From Streptomyces sp. HPF1205 (GTDB lineage: Bacteria > Actinomycetota > Actinomycetes > Streptomycetales > Streptomycetaceae), in NCBI RefSeq assembly GCF_020400825.1, contig NZ_JAINVH010000023.1, positions 1-64,000 of the forward strand: 64,000 bases of DNA, written 5' to 3'. The position numbers were made by a program, and so were the translations under genes. Positions within the stretch are counted from its first letter, which is position 1, and the number at the start of each line of letters is the position of its first letter. This document shows positions 44,144 through 52,029 of this stretch, piece by piece. The notes under the pieces are model-generated. The model had not been told where the DNA came from. It worked only from the letters and a program-made list of their open reading frames with translations, and did no database searches.

Positions 44144-44890
44144 GTGAAAACGGGCGAGTTCGAGGCGCACATCACCGTGCGCTGCGACGACGACGGAGCC
44201 GCTCCGGCCGCCCGGCTGGAGCGGTGGTCGGCGGCACGCGGCTGGAAGTTCACGCACATCGTGCTGGCCCGGGGGCGCACGCCCTCGCAGCCGATGCTGA
44301 CACTGCGCGGCGGCGGGTCGTACGAGGAGCAGTTCGGCGCCTGCCGCCGGGCCTGCGCGGCGCTGCGGGACGCGGGCTTCGTACCGGTGCGGGTGAAGAT
44401 CGAGGTCGCCCCGTGGGCGCCGCTGGTACCTCGCTCCGACGAGCAGGCGCGGCAGCCGGCCGGCCCCGCCGGCGGCCAGGAAGGCGCGGGCGAGCGGTAC
44501 TTCGAGCACCACCTGAAGGTGCGGCTGGACCCGGCCGGTCCCGACGCCGCCGCGCGCCTGCGCGCGCTCACCGCGACGGCCGTCGCCCACGGCGCGCACC
44601 TGTCGTGGAACGCCCGGCGGACGCTGGCCGGCGACGACCGCCGCGAGGAGCGGTTCGTCACGCAGCGCTGCTACGGCGTCGGACTCCCGACGGCCCGCGA
44701 GCGGCTGGCGGCGCTGAGGCGGGCCGTGACACGGCTGCGGGTCGAGATCACCGAGATCGAGCAGGAGTTCGTGGTCCACGACAGCGACACGTCCGTCGAC
44801 GACGGATGGATCGGGGACGGACGGGTCGGGGACGGACGGGTCGGGGACGGACGGGTCGGGGACGGATGGGCGGAGGCGGGGCAGCGGTGA
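44144..44890 (+). CDS. Unknown partner protein of an AbiEii-type nucleotidyltransferase
   Basis: A 248-aa soluble protein. It looks like two copies of one fold: FEAHITVRCDDDG near the start and YFEHHLKVRLDPAG near residue 118 are parallel strand openings, each followed by a helix and a conserved strand (GFVPVRVKIEVAPW; LRVEITEIEQEFVVHDS). The C-terminal tail consists of GDGRV pentapeptide repeats encoded by a 15-bp tandem repeat. The TGA overlaps the GTG of the nucleotidyltransferase as GTGA. The usual AbiEi winged-helix antitoxin is not seen. The start is a probable leaderless GTG behind CATGAT (44132-44137). Confidence 0.7.
   Translation: MKTGEFEAHITVRCDDDGAAPAARLERWSAARGWKFTHIVLARGRTPSQPMLTLRGGGSYEEQFGACRRACAALRDAGFVPVRVKIEVAPWAPLVPRSDEQARQPAGPAGGQEGAGERYFEHHLKVRLDPAGPDAAARLRALTATAVAHGAHLSWNARRTLAGDDRREERFVTQRCYGVGLPTARERLAALRRAVTRLRVEITEIEQEFVVHDSDTSVDDGWIGDGRVGDGRVGDGRVGDGWAEAGQR
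44798..44872 (+). repeat. 15-bp tandem repeat encoding GDGRV pentapeptides
   Basis: Perfect copies of ggggacggacgggtc at 44813-44827, 44828-44842 and 44843-44857, with degenerate copies on each side. They are in frame within the end of the 44144 gene. Confidence 0.9.
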
Positions 44891-46227
44891 CCGAGAGCTG
44901 GGAGCACTTGGGCGTGCGGCGCGAAGAGATGCCGCGCTCGCCCTTGGGCGAGGCGGAGCTGGCCCGGCGCGGCCTGCCGCTCACCTTGCGCCGCATCGAC
45001 GACGAATCCGCCGTCCAGCAGCCCCTGTTCGACCCCGCGCTCAAGCACCACCGCAACGCCTACCGGGCGAGCGACCCGGACTTCGCCGATCCGGCGGCCC
45101 GCGCCCGGTGGTCGCCGGCGCGCCGCACCGCGATGGACCTCGTGCTGGCCGCCGTCGCGGACTCGGGGTGGCGGGAGCACTTGGTGCTGCGCGGCAGTGT
45201 GCTGCTCGCGCGGTGGTTCGGCGCGGCGGCGCGCGAACCCGCCGACCTGGACTTCGTCGTCGTACCCGAGCGGTGGCGGATCGAGGAGGAGCGCACCGCG
45301 GCCATGCTGGACGGCATCGCGCGGGCCGCGGACCGGGCGGCCTCGGCGGCGCGCGCCACCACCGGGTCCGCGCCCGCGCCCGCGGAACAACCGGTCATCC
45401 GTTTCGACGCCGGGGACGCGGTCAGCGAGGACATCTGGACGTACGATCGCGTGCCCGGCCGCCGGCTGGTGCTGCCCTGGACCTGCGACACGACCCCGGG
45501 CGGCGTCGTCCAGCTCGACTTCGTCTTCAACGAATCGCTGCCGGTGCCGCCGCGCGAGGTGTCCTTCGGCGGCTCACGGCTGCTCGCCGCCACGCCGGCG
45601 CTGTGCCTGGCCTGGAAGCTCGTCTGGCTGGTCACCGACATGCACCCGCAGGGCAAGGACCTCTACGACGCCGTGCTCCTGGCCGAGCACCGCGAGCTGG
45701 ACGAGCTCGACTACGGGACGCTGGGCGCGGCGTTCGTCGCCGCCGACCCCTACTACGCCGCGAACCCTCTGACGCTCGACATGACGTCGGACATGCACCC
45801 CGCCTGGGAGTGGCGGCACTTCGCGGCCGAGTACCCCTCCCTGGCCGGTGATCCGGAGGCGCTGCTCGCCCGGCTGCGAGCCGCACTGGAGCCCGTCTTC
45901 CGTACCGCCTCGGCTACCGCCTCGACCGACGCGCGGGCCATGCACCGCCGCTGGTCCGCGCACTGGATCGGCACCTGCCGGGAGGTGTACGCGGCGGGCG
46001 GCCTCGACGCGCTGCTCGGCCACCTGGCGGAACGGCAGACCTCGACGGCGGTGGCCGCCGCCCTCGTCCGCGAGTTCCTCGGCACCTCCTCGTGCGACCC
46101 GGCGCGGGCTGTCTCCCTCGTGCTGGCGCACCCCGCCTCGTCCGGCGCGGCCCAACTGGTCGCCCGCCGACCGGAGTTCCGGGCGGAGCTGACCGAGGCG
46201 GTCGCCCGCATGGACATCGGGGCGTGA
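44887..46227 (+). CDS. AbiEii/AbiGii-type nucleotidyltransferase
   Basis: A 446-aa protein of the AbiEii/DUF1814 nucleotidyltransferase superfamily. HLVLRGSVLLARWF and the metal-binding pair DLDFVV make up the polymerase-beta-like site, and KLVWLVTDMHPQGKDLYDAVLLAEH is the typical K-DLYD motif; all core residues appear intact. The C-terminal 150 residues are helical. AbiEii proteins are toxins of abortive-infection or toxin-antitoxin pairs, normally with an AbiEi antitoxin; here the overlapping upstream gene encodes a different protein. It may be a defence system or a housekeeping nucleotidyltransferase. Confidence 0.8.
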   Translation: MTESWEHLGVRREEMPRSPLGEAELARRGLPLTLRRIDDESAVQQPLFDPALKHHRNAYRASDPDFADPAARARWSPARRTAMDLVLAAVADSGWREHLVLRGSVLLARWFGAAAREPADLDFVVVPERWRIEEERTAAMLDGIARAADRAASAARATTGSAPAPAEQPVIRFDAGDAVSEDIWTYDRVPGRRLVLPWTCDTTPGGVVQLDFVFNESLPVPPREVSFGGSRLLAATPALCLAWKLVWLVTDMHPQGKDLYDAVLLAEHRELDELDYGTLGAAFVAADPYYAANPLTLDMTSDMHPAWEWRHFAAEYPSLAGDPEALLARLRAALEPVFRTASATASTDARAMHRRWSAHWIGTCREVYAAGGLDALLGHLAERQTSTAVAAALVREFLGTSSCDPARAVSLVLAHPASSGAAQLVARRPEFRAELTEAVARMDIGA

Positions 46228-46236
46228 CGAGCACCG

Positions 46237-46704
46237 TCACGTCGCCGGTTCGCCCTCCTGGGTGCGGATCCGCGCCCACACCGTCTTCGTGAGTGCGTCG
46301 TCGACCCGGCAGCCCCAGCGGTCGGCGTAGGCCTGTACGAGGAGCAGCCCGCGGCCGGACGTCCCCTCGCCGCCCGGCGGCGTCGCGAGCGGCGGCAGCC
46401 GCTCGGGCCGGGTGTCCGTGACCTCGATCCGCAGGCCGTCGGCCAGCAGGAACAGTCCCAGCCGGAAATCCCGGCCGGGCAGGTGCCCGTGGCGGACCGC
46501 GTTCGACGCCAGCTCGGCCGTGACGAGGGCGACGGCGCGCACCGGATCGGAGTCGTCCGGCAGGCCGGTCCACCGCGTGAACTGCCGCACGGCGAACCGG
46601 CGTGCGAGGTGCGCACCGCGATTGGTGCTGCTGAAGAGCGTGGCCAGGTGAGCGGTGGGGACGATGGGCTGCGCCGCCTGATCGGTCGTCTGATGCTGTG
46701 TCAC
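46237..46704 (-). CDS. Anti-sigma-factor-like ATP-binding protein (HATPase_c_2), module A
   Basis: A 155-aa GHKL-type ATPase of the RsbW/SpoIIAB-like group. The N box is VALVTAELASNAVRHGHLPG, the G1 box IEVTDTRPE and the G2 loop SGRGLLLVQAYADRWG. GTG at 46704 starts the frame. In Streptomyces these genes sit beside XRE-DUF5753 and DUF397 genes, as here, where it is divergent from the XRE gene. The partner sigma factor or target is unknown. Confidence 0.85.
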   Translation of the reverse strand: MTQHQTTDQAAQPIVPTAHLATLFSSTNRGAHLARRFAVRQFTRWTGLPDDSDPVRAVALVTAELASNAVRHGHLPGRDFRLGLFLLADGLRIEVTDTRPERLPPLATPPGGEGTSGRGLLLVQAYADRWGCRVDDALTKTVWARIRTQEGEPAT

Positions 46705-46714
46705 TTCGTCAGCG

Positions 46715-46829
46715 TCGTACGGGCAATGAGCGGCTGACCAGGTGCGATGCCCGTACGCCGGGCGGCTCGTACGGGGAGAACGACCGGGCGCGACCTTGGT
46801 CGTACGGGTCTCGTACGGCCGTTGTACGG
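46715..46829. promoter_or_regulatory. TCGTACGG repeat array in the divergent promoter of module A
   Basis: TCGTACGG occurs at 46715, 46767, 46800 and 46811, TTGTACGG at 46822, and CCGTACG at 46751. The last four units are spaced 33, 11 and 11 bp, so all face the same side of the helix. This is a strong candidate operator for the XRE regulator of the module. Confidence 0.6.
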
Positions 46830-46916
46830 GTCCCGCGGCGTGTCCCCGTTCCTCCGCGTCGCGTTGGACATGGCCCGGCGGCGGTTGCGGTGATGGGACG
46901 AAAGGGGCGTGGGATC

Positions 46917-47807
46917 GTGAGGACGGCACGGGACGGGCACGGCACGCGGGACGCGCGGGACACGCGGGCGGCGGGGCGCACGGCGCGGACGAAGGAGGAG
47001 GGGCCCGACCTGCCGGGCGTGTGGTCGGCGTACGGCGTACTGCTCCAGCACGTGCGCAAGCGCGCCGGGTTGAGCCAGCAGCAACTCGGCGACGCGATCG
47101 GCTACTCGCTGGAGCAGGTGGCGTCCGTCGAACAGGGCAGGCGCCCGGCGAAGGCGGTGTTCACGGCCGCGGCCGAGCGGGTGCTGCAGGCCGGCGGCGT
47201 CCTGGACGTCCTCCAGGACGAGGTGGACCGGGCGAAGCTGCCGAGGTTCTTTCGCAACGTGGCGTTGCTGGAGGCCGAGGCGCTGAGCAGGTTCTCGTAC
47301 GATCCGTTGCTCGTTCCCGGGCTGCTGCAAACCGAGGCCTACGCGCAGGCTTTGCTCGACGCGCACTTCCCGCCACTGGACGAGGAGGTCATCGAGCAGC
47401 GGGTCGCGGCGCGTCTGGCACGACAGGCCCTGCTGTCCCGCAAGAGCCCACGCACGGTGTTCGTGTTCGTCGTGGAGGAGGACGCCCTGCGACGAGCGGT
47501 CGGTAGCAAGGCAGTGGTGCGCGAGCAGTTGGAGCGCCTGCTGGCATGCTCAAGGATGCGCAATGTCGAACTGCAGGTCATGCCCACCGCGCGGGGTGCC
47601 CACAGCGGACTCAACGGACCCATGGTGCTGCTGGAGTCGAGGGATCGCCGGCGCCACGTCTACGTCGACGCGCAGGGTGTGGTGACGGTCAGGTCCGACG
47701 ATGACGAGGTCAGCGAATTCTGGCTGAGGTATGGGATGCTGCGGACGCAGGCCCTCAGTACCGAGGAGTCCTGTCGTCTCATCGAGCGCATGGCAGGGGA
47801 GCTATGA
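46917..47807 (+). CDS. XRE-family regulator with DUF5753 domain, module A
   Basis: A 296-aa regulator. The helix-turn-helix is LLQHVRKRAGLSQQQLGDAI, then SLEQVASVEQGRRPAK. The DUF5753 domain follows (SYDPLLVPGLLQTEAYAQALL, VVEEDALRR, VQVMPT-type strand, MVLLE). The GTG at 46917 has AAAGGGG nine bases upstream; an ATG at 46893 lacks one. The N-terminal 40 residues are Arg/Thr-rich and probably disordered. The stop overlaps the DUF397 ATG as ATGA. WhiJ-like proteins of this class control development and antibiotic production. Confidence 0.88.
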   Translation: MRTARDGHGTRDARDTRAAGRTARTKEEGPDLPGVWSAYGVLLQHVRKRAGLSQQQLGDAIGYSLEQVASVEQGRRPAKAVFTAAAERVLQAGGVLDVLQDEVDRAKLPRFFRNVALLEAEALSRFSYDPLLVPGLLQTEAYAQALLDAHFPPLDEEVIEQRVAARLARQALLSRKSPRTVFVFVVEEDALRRAVGSKAVVREQLERLLACSRMRNVELQVMPTARGAHSGLNGPMVLLESRDRRRHVYVDAQGVVTVRSDDDEVSEFWLRYGMLRTQALSTEESCRLIERMAGEL

Positions 47808-48010
47808 GCACTGACCAGCAGACTACTCAGACCGCTGACCTGGCCTGGTTCAAGAGCAGCTACAGCGGGACGAACGGCGGCGACTGCGTCGAGGTCGCCA
47901 CCACACCGAACGCCATCTACGTACGCGACTCAAAGACCGCAGGCAACGGACCCATACTGCGCGTCGACCGGGCACAGTGGGCGGCCTTCGTGGCGCACAC
48001 CGCGAGCTAG
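47804..48010 (+). CDS. DUF397 protein, copy 1 of module A
   Basis: A 68-aa DUF397 protein: LAWFKSSYSGTNGGDCVEVATTPNAIYVRDSK, then the WAAFVA ending. Its ATG overlaps the XRE stop as ATGA, so the two are produced together. DUF397 proteins interact functionally with their XRE partner. Confidence 0.92.
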   Translation: MSTDQQTTQTADLAWFKSSYSGTNGGDCVEVATTPNAIYVRDSKTAGNGPILRVDRAQWAAFVAHTAS

Positions 48011-48041
48011 GACCGACACCCTTCTGCATCGCAGGGGAGCC

Positions 48042-48239
48042 ATGAGCACCAACCAGCAGACTACCGACCTGACCTGGTGCAAGAGCAGCTACAGCGGCTC
48101 GGGAGGCGGTAACTGCGTCGAGGTCGCCGCCACGCCGGACGCCATCTACGTACGCGACTCGAAAACCGCAGGCGACGGGCCGACACTGCGGGTCGGTCCG
48201 GCCGCGTGGGCGGCCTTCGTGGCGTACGCGGCCGGGTAG
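48042..48239 (+). CDS. DUF397 protein, copy 2 of module A
   Basis: A 65-aa near-copy of the preceding gene (DLTWCKSSYSGSGGGNCVEVAATPDAIYVRDSK). Even the ribosome-site context is duplicated: both follow GCAGGGGAGC and begin ATGAGCAC. One difference is W-C-K for W-F-K near residue 12. Its last 94 bp overlap the antisense 3' end of the NB-ARC gene. Confidence 0.9.
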   Translation: MSTNQQTTDLTWCKSSYSGSGGGNCVEVAATPDAIYVRDSKTAGDGPTLRVGPAAWAAFVAYAAG

Positions 48240-49699
48240 GGGTGGGCGTCGGCGGGCGCCGTCAGGGGTCCGCCGGCGTACAGGGCTCCGTACAGGGAGA
48301 ACGCCAGCATTCGCGCACGCGCGGCATCCGCTTCCTCGGGGCGCTCCCGCGCGAGGCCGACGGCGTAGGCACGCAGCAGTAGGTGCAGGCTGTAGTGGCC
48401 CGCGGCTTCCTGGCGTACCAGGTGCTCGTCCTGCAGACGCTCCAGCAGGCGGCGGGCCGCCGCGCAGTCGGTGCGGGCGAGGACGGCGGCCGTCCGCGGG
48501 GTGATGCCGCCGTTCGGGTGCAGTCCGAGCAGGCGGAACATCCTGCGGGCCGGGTCGGGCAGGCCCGCGTAGGAGCCGTCGAGGACCGGCCGCAGGGCCC
48601 GTCCCCCGGCGCTGACCGCGTCCACCCCGCCGGTTCTCAGGTGCTCGGCGAGGTCGGCGACGGTCCACGCGGGCCTCGCCCGTAACCGTGCTCCGGCAAG
48701 GGCGACGGCGAGCGGCAGCCCGCCGCACAGGCGGGCCACGTGGGCGGCGGCGCGGGGATCCGCGGCGATCCGGCCGGGGCCGGCGACGGTCGCGAGCAGG
48801 TCCACCGCGTCAGGTACCGGCAACGTGTCGAGTCCGTGCGGGTCGAGCCCGTCGAGACCCGCCAGGCTGCGCCGGCTGGTGATGAGGACGAGGCAGTCGG
48901 GGCCGGACGGGATCAGGTCGCGAACCTGCGTCTCGTCGGCCGCGTTGTCCAGCAGGAGCAGCGCTTCCTTGCCGTGGAGGCGGTCGCGGAACATCGCGGC
49001 GCGCGCGTCCTGCCCGTCCGGTACGTGCCGGCCCGGCACTCCGAGGGCGCGCAGGAACCCGCCCAGTACGTCGGCCGGCGCGGCGGGCGCACGCTCCGGG
49101 TCGACGCCGCGCAGGTCCACGTAGAGCTGGGCGTCGGGGAACCGTCCGGCTCGCACCAGCGTGTGGGCGGCCCGCAGGGCCAGATGGGTCTTGCCGACCC
49201 CGCCCATCCCCTCGATCGACAGCACCGCGGCCGTGTGTGCGGCGGTGCTGCCCACCGGGGAGGCCGCCGCCCGCAGGATCGCGGCGAGTTCCCGCTCCCG
49301 GCCCGTGCACCCGGACGGGACGCGGGGCAACTGCCTGAACACGCCCGCCGGACCGCCGTCCTTGGCCGCCGCCTGCACGGCCACGCAGGCCGAACGCCAG
49401 CGGTCCACCGTCGTCTCGTCGGCTCCGAGCGCGCGTACGATGCCGACCACGAGGTCGACGTCCAGGCGCCTGCGGCGCGTCTGGAACACGTCACCGATCG
49501 TCGACTGGGACACCGCCTGCGCGGACCTGAGCAGCGGTCCGACCCGCCTGGCCAGCGCACGGTAGGACGGTGCGCCGGCCCAGAGGCGGTACTGGTTCAG
49601 GGTCACGATGAACTCGGCCAGGTCCGCGGCCCGTTCGGGATCGGGGCGCGTCCCTTGGTGCGGGACGGTCGCGGTGGATCGTGGGGCAGGGCGAGTCAT
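48146..49699 (-). CDS. NB-ARC (STAND) ATPase with N-terminal XRE-like domain, short C terminus
   Basis: A 517-aa protein. The N-terminal 100 residues hold a helix-turn-helix-like domain (YRALARRVGPLLRSAQAVSQ, then STIGDVFQTRRRRLDVDL). The NB-ARC core follows, with Walker A GMGGVGKT at residues 164-171, Walker B ALLLLDNAADETQV, sensor LVLITSRRSL, GLPLAVALAGA (GxP) and a winged helix ending at HYSLHLLLRAYAV. Only about 60 residues follow, where most family members have TPR or WD sensor repeats. The 3' end runs 94 bp antisense into the second DUF397 gene, so truncation at that border is likely. Confidence 0.85.
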   Translation of the reverse strand: MTRPAPRSTATVPHQGTRPDPERAADLAEFIVTLNQYRLWAGAPSYRALARRVGPLLRSAQAVSQSTIGDVFQTRRRRLDVDLVVGIVRALGADETTVDRWRSACVAVQAAAKDGGPAGVFRQLPRVPSGCTGRERELAAILRAAASPVGSTAAHTAAVLSIEGMGGVGKTHLALRAAHTLVRAGRFPDAQLYVDLRGVDPERAPAAPADVLGGFLRALGVPGRHVPDGQDARAAMFRDRLHGKEALLLLDNAADETQVRDLIPSGPDCLVLITSRRSLAGLDGLDPHGLDTLPVPDAVDLLATVAGPGRIAADPRAAAHVARLCGGLPLAVALAGARLRARPAWTVADLAEHLRTGGVDAVSAGGRALRPVLDGSYAGLPDPARRMFRLLGLHPNGGITPRTAAVLARTDCAAARRLLERLQDEHLVRQEAAGHYSLHLLLRAYAVGLARERPEEADAARARMLAFSLYGALYAGGPLTAPADAHPYPAAYATKAAHAAGPTRSVGPSPAVFESRT

Positions 49700-49937
49700 T
49701 CGTCATCCGTCCGGCGGGGTTTCCCTTACGACCGTCAGCGTCGCGTCGGCGCCCGGGACGTGTCGAAGGTTTCGGCCGGCGGTAAAGCATTGTCGCGAAC
49801 CGGGCGCCGATGGTAGGGGGCCGGTCGGATCTCGGCTGCGGTCACCGCTTGCGCAAGGGGTTCACACACCGCGTCGCCCCTTTGCCGCGGCCGGGACTCC
49901 CCGCTCCCGGCCGCGGCCTTCGGCAACCCGCGGTCTT
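49700..49937. other. Intergenic region between the NB-ARC and methyltransferase genes
   Basis: 238 bp carrying the NB-ARC upstream region. gtaaagcattgtcgcgaac (about 49782-49800) is the AT-richest part and the probable NB-ARC promoter area. No gene seen. Confidence 0.4.
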
Positions 49938-50756
49938 TCAGGGTTTGACGCCGACGCCCACCCACAGGCTGACGGTGGCGTCGGTGACGCTCTCGTCGGG
50001 TTCGGCGCCGGCGTCGGGGCGCCAGCGGTGGCCGATCGCGATCCCGGGGTCGAGCAGGTCGAGGCCGTCGAAGAAGCGCGCGACCTCCGCCTGGGAGCGG
50101 AAGCGCACGGGGGTTCCGGCGGCGGTGTAGATGTCGGTGACCTTCTGCCAGGTCTCGGGGTCGAAGTCGGGGGTGCAGTGGCTGATGGCGAGCGCGCTGC
50201 CGGAGGGCAGTTCGCTCACCAGGCGTTCGACCAGGCCGTACGGGTCCTGGGCGTCGGTGACGAAGTGCAGCAGGGCGTTCAGGGACAGCGCCACCGGCCG
50301 TGTCAGGTCGAGCACTTCGGTCAGTTCGGGGGCGGCCAGCAGCGTGTCGGGGTCGTTGGCGTCGGCGTGGATGTAGGTGGTGCGGCCCTCGGGGGCGCTG
50401 CGCATGAGCGCCTCGGCGTACTTCAGCACCAGCGGGTCGTTGTCCGCGTACACCACCCGTGCCTCGGGTGCGATCGCCTGGGCCACCTGGTGCAGGTTGG
50501 GTTCCGTCGGGATGCCGGTGCCGATGTCGAGCCACTGGCGGATGCCGTGGTCACGGGCGAGCACCCGGGTGGCGCGGTGCATGAAGGCGCGGTTCTCCCG
50601 GGCGCAGACGAAGATCCCCGGGTACGCCTCGGCAACGCGCTCGGCCGCCTGCTTGTCGACGTCGAAGTGGTCCTTCCCGCCGAGGTAGTAGTCGTACATC
50701 CGGGCGGAGTGCGGCTTGCTGGTGTCGATGTCCTGTGGGGTGCGGGGGCCGGTCAA
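49938..50756 (-). CDS. DUF574 (PF04672) SAM-dependent methyltransferase
   Basis: A 272-aa actinomycete-specific methyltransferase. The family opening DIDTSKPHSARMYDYYLGGKDHFDVDK is followed by ENRAFMHRATRVLARDHGIRQWLDIGTGIPTEPNLHQVAQ (SAM motif I) and VVYADNDPLVLKYAEALM. LNALLHFVTD is motif IV and SLWVGVGVKP the usual ending. These genes commonly sit beside XRE/DUF397 modules. The substrate is unknown. Confidence 0.93.
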   Translation of the reverse strand: MTGPRTPQDIDTSKPHSARMYDYYLGGKDHFDVDKQAAERVAEAYPGIFVCARENRAFMHRATRVLARDHGIRQWLDIGTGIPTEPNLHQVAQAIAPEARVVYADNDPLVLKYAEALMRSAPEGRTTYIHADANDPDTLLAAPELTEVLDLTRPVALSLNALLHFVTDAQDPYGLVERLVSELPSGSALAISHCTPDFDPETWQKVTDIYTAAGTPVRFRSQAEVARFFDGLDLLDPGIAIGHRWRPDAGAEPDESVTDATVSLWVGVGVKP

Positions 50757-50820
50757 CGGGTACCTCCAGGAGGTGCGGTGGTGGCGGGTTCGGGTGGAGC
50801 GAGGGTGCCGAGGGGGTGCG

Positions 50821-51153
50821 TCAGGGTGTGGTCATGTGGTCGGCGAGGCCGTTCTTGACGCCGGTGACGAAGGCGCCGATCTCCTCGGGGGTGTAGATCA
50901 GCGCGGGGCCCGCCGGGTCGGTGGACTGCCGTACGGCGATGCGGCCGTCGGGCAGCCGCTTCATCTCCACGCACTGGCCGCCGCTGGTCCCGCTCCAGGG
51001 GCGCTCCCAGCCGCTCTCGCCCAGTTGGCGGGCCGGGATGCCGTTGTAGACGCCTGTGTCCGTACGTCCGGGTCTGTCGTCGGTGAGTGCCCTGTCGATG
51101 AACGGGCTGTCGGTGAACGGGGTGTCGGTGAACGGATTGTCGGTGACGGTCAC
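50821..51153 (-). CDS. DUF397 protein with N-terminal pentapeptide repeats, module B
   Basis: A 110-aa protein, longer than a usual DUF397 protein (60-70 aa). The DUF397 part is the C-terminal half (ESGWERPWSGTSGGQCVEMKRLPDGRIAVRQSTDP, then EEIGAFVTGVKNG). The N terminus is built from pentapeptides NPFTD, TPFTD, SPFID and RALTD, encoded by four 15-bp repeats. GTG at 51153 has AAGGAG close upstream and overlaps the XRE stop as GTGA. Confidence 0.85.
   Translation of the reverse strand: MTVTDNPFTDTPFTDSPFIDRALTDDRPGRTDTGVYNGIPARQLGESGWERPWSGTSGGQCVEMKRLPDGRIAVRQSTDPAGPALIYTPEEIGAFVTGVKNGLADHMTTP
51081..51140 (-). repeat. Four 15-bp tandem repeats encoding PFTD-type pentapeptides
   Basis: Units at 51081-51095, 51096-51110, 51111-51125 and 51126-51140 with the shared core cggtgaacgg. 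They are in frame in the DUF397 gene of module B. Confidence 0.85.
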
Positions 51154-52022
51154 GAGTACTCCTTCCGCATGCGGTTCAAGAGCGCCTTGCTCTCGCTTGC
51201 TGAGGTCAGGAGGGACATCCGGTTGTGGGCTTCCAGGTGCGCGACGACATCGGGCCGCTGGTCGAGGTAGATCGACCCGGACAGCAGCTCGGTGTAGACG
51301 ATGTCGGGCAGTTCGGGGGCGTCGAACCGGAAGTAGGTGAACGGGGCGAACGCCCCGACGTGGGCGCCGGCGGTGAACGGCACGATGTCGATGGTGACGT
51401 TGGGCAGCTCGGCCGCCTCCAGCAGCCGGTCGATCTGCTCCCGCATCACCTCCGCGCCGCCGATGACCTTGTGCAGCACCGCCTCCTCCATCACCATCCA
51501 CAAGGTGGGCGCGTCGGGGCGTTCCAGCAGCACCGCACGGCGCAGTCGCAGTTCCACCCGGCGGGCCAGGTCCTCCGGGCTGTCGTTGGGGAAGCCGGCC
51601 CGCAGGATGGCCCGGGCGTAGTCGTGCGTCTGCAGCAGCCCGGTGACGTAGTGCGGTTCGTACGTGCGCAGCGTCCGCGCGTCGCTCTCCAGGCTCACGT
51701 ACGCGGTGAACCAGGAGGGCAGGACGTCGCGGTAGCGGTGCCACCAGCCGGGCCGGGCGGCCTGCTCGGCCATGCCGACGAACTCGCCGGTCTCCTGCTC
51801 GTCGGCGCCGTAGATCCGCAGCAGCTTCTCGACGTAGGGGATCTTCAGGCCGACTTCGGCCTTCTCCATCCGCCGGATCGTCAGCGGCGTGACGTGCAGA
51901 GCCCGCGCCGCGGCCTCCAGCGACACCCCGGCGTTCTCCCGCAGGTCCTTCAGCCGCCGGCCGAGGATCATGCGGAGCACGGTGGGGGCGCTGGTGCCGC
52001 CGCCAGGACGGGCCTCGCTCAC
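51150..52022 (-). CDS. XRE-family regulator with DUF5753 domain, module B
   Basis: A 290-aa regulator paralogous to that of module A. The helix-turn-helix is LKDLRENAGVSLEAAARALH, then TPLTIRRMEKAEVGLK. DUF5753 follows: YEPHYVTGLLQTHDYARAIL, MVMEEAVLHKVIGG, NVTIDIVPFTAGAH and DIVYTELLSGSIYLD. The GTG at 52022 has a perfect AGGAGG upstream. The stop overlaps the DUF397 start. It is divergent from the ATPase gene at 52360 across an unusually AT-rich stretch. Confidence 0.92.
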   Translation of the reverse strand: MSEARPGGGTSAPTVLRMILGRRLKDLRENAGVSLEAAARALHVTPLTIRRMEKAEVGLKIPYVEKLLRIYGADEQETGEFVGMAEQAARPGWWHRYRDVLPSWFTAYVSLESDARTLRTYEPHYVTGLLQTHDYARAILRAGFPNDSPEDLARRVELRLRRAVLLERPDAPTLWMVMEEAVLHKVIGGAEVMREQIDRLLEAAELPNVTIDIVPFTAGAHVGAFAPFTYFRFDAPELPDIVYTELLSGSIYLDQRPDVVAHLEAHNRMSLLTSASESKALLNRMRKEYS

Positions 52023-52029
52023 GATGTAC

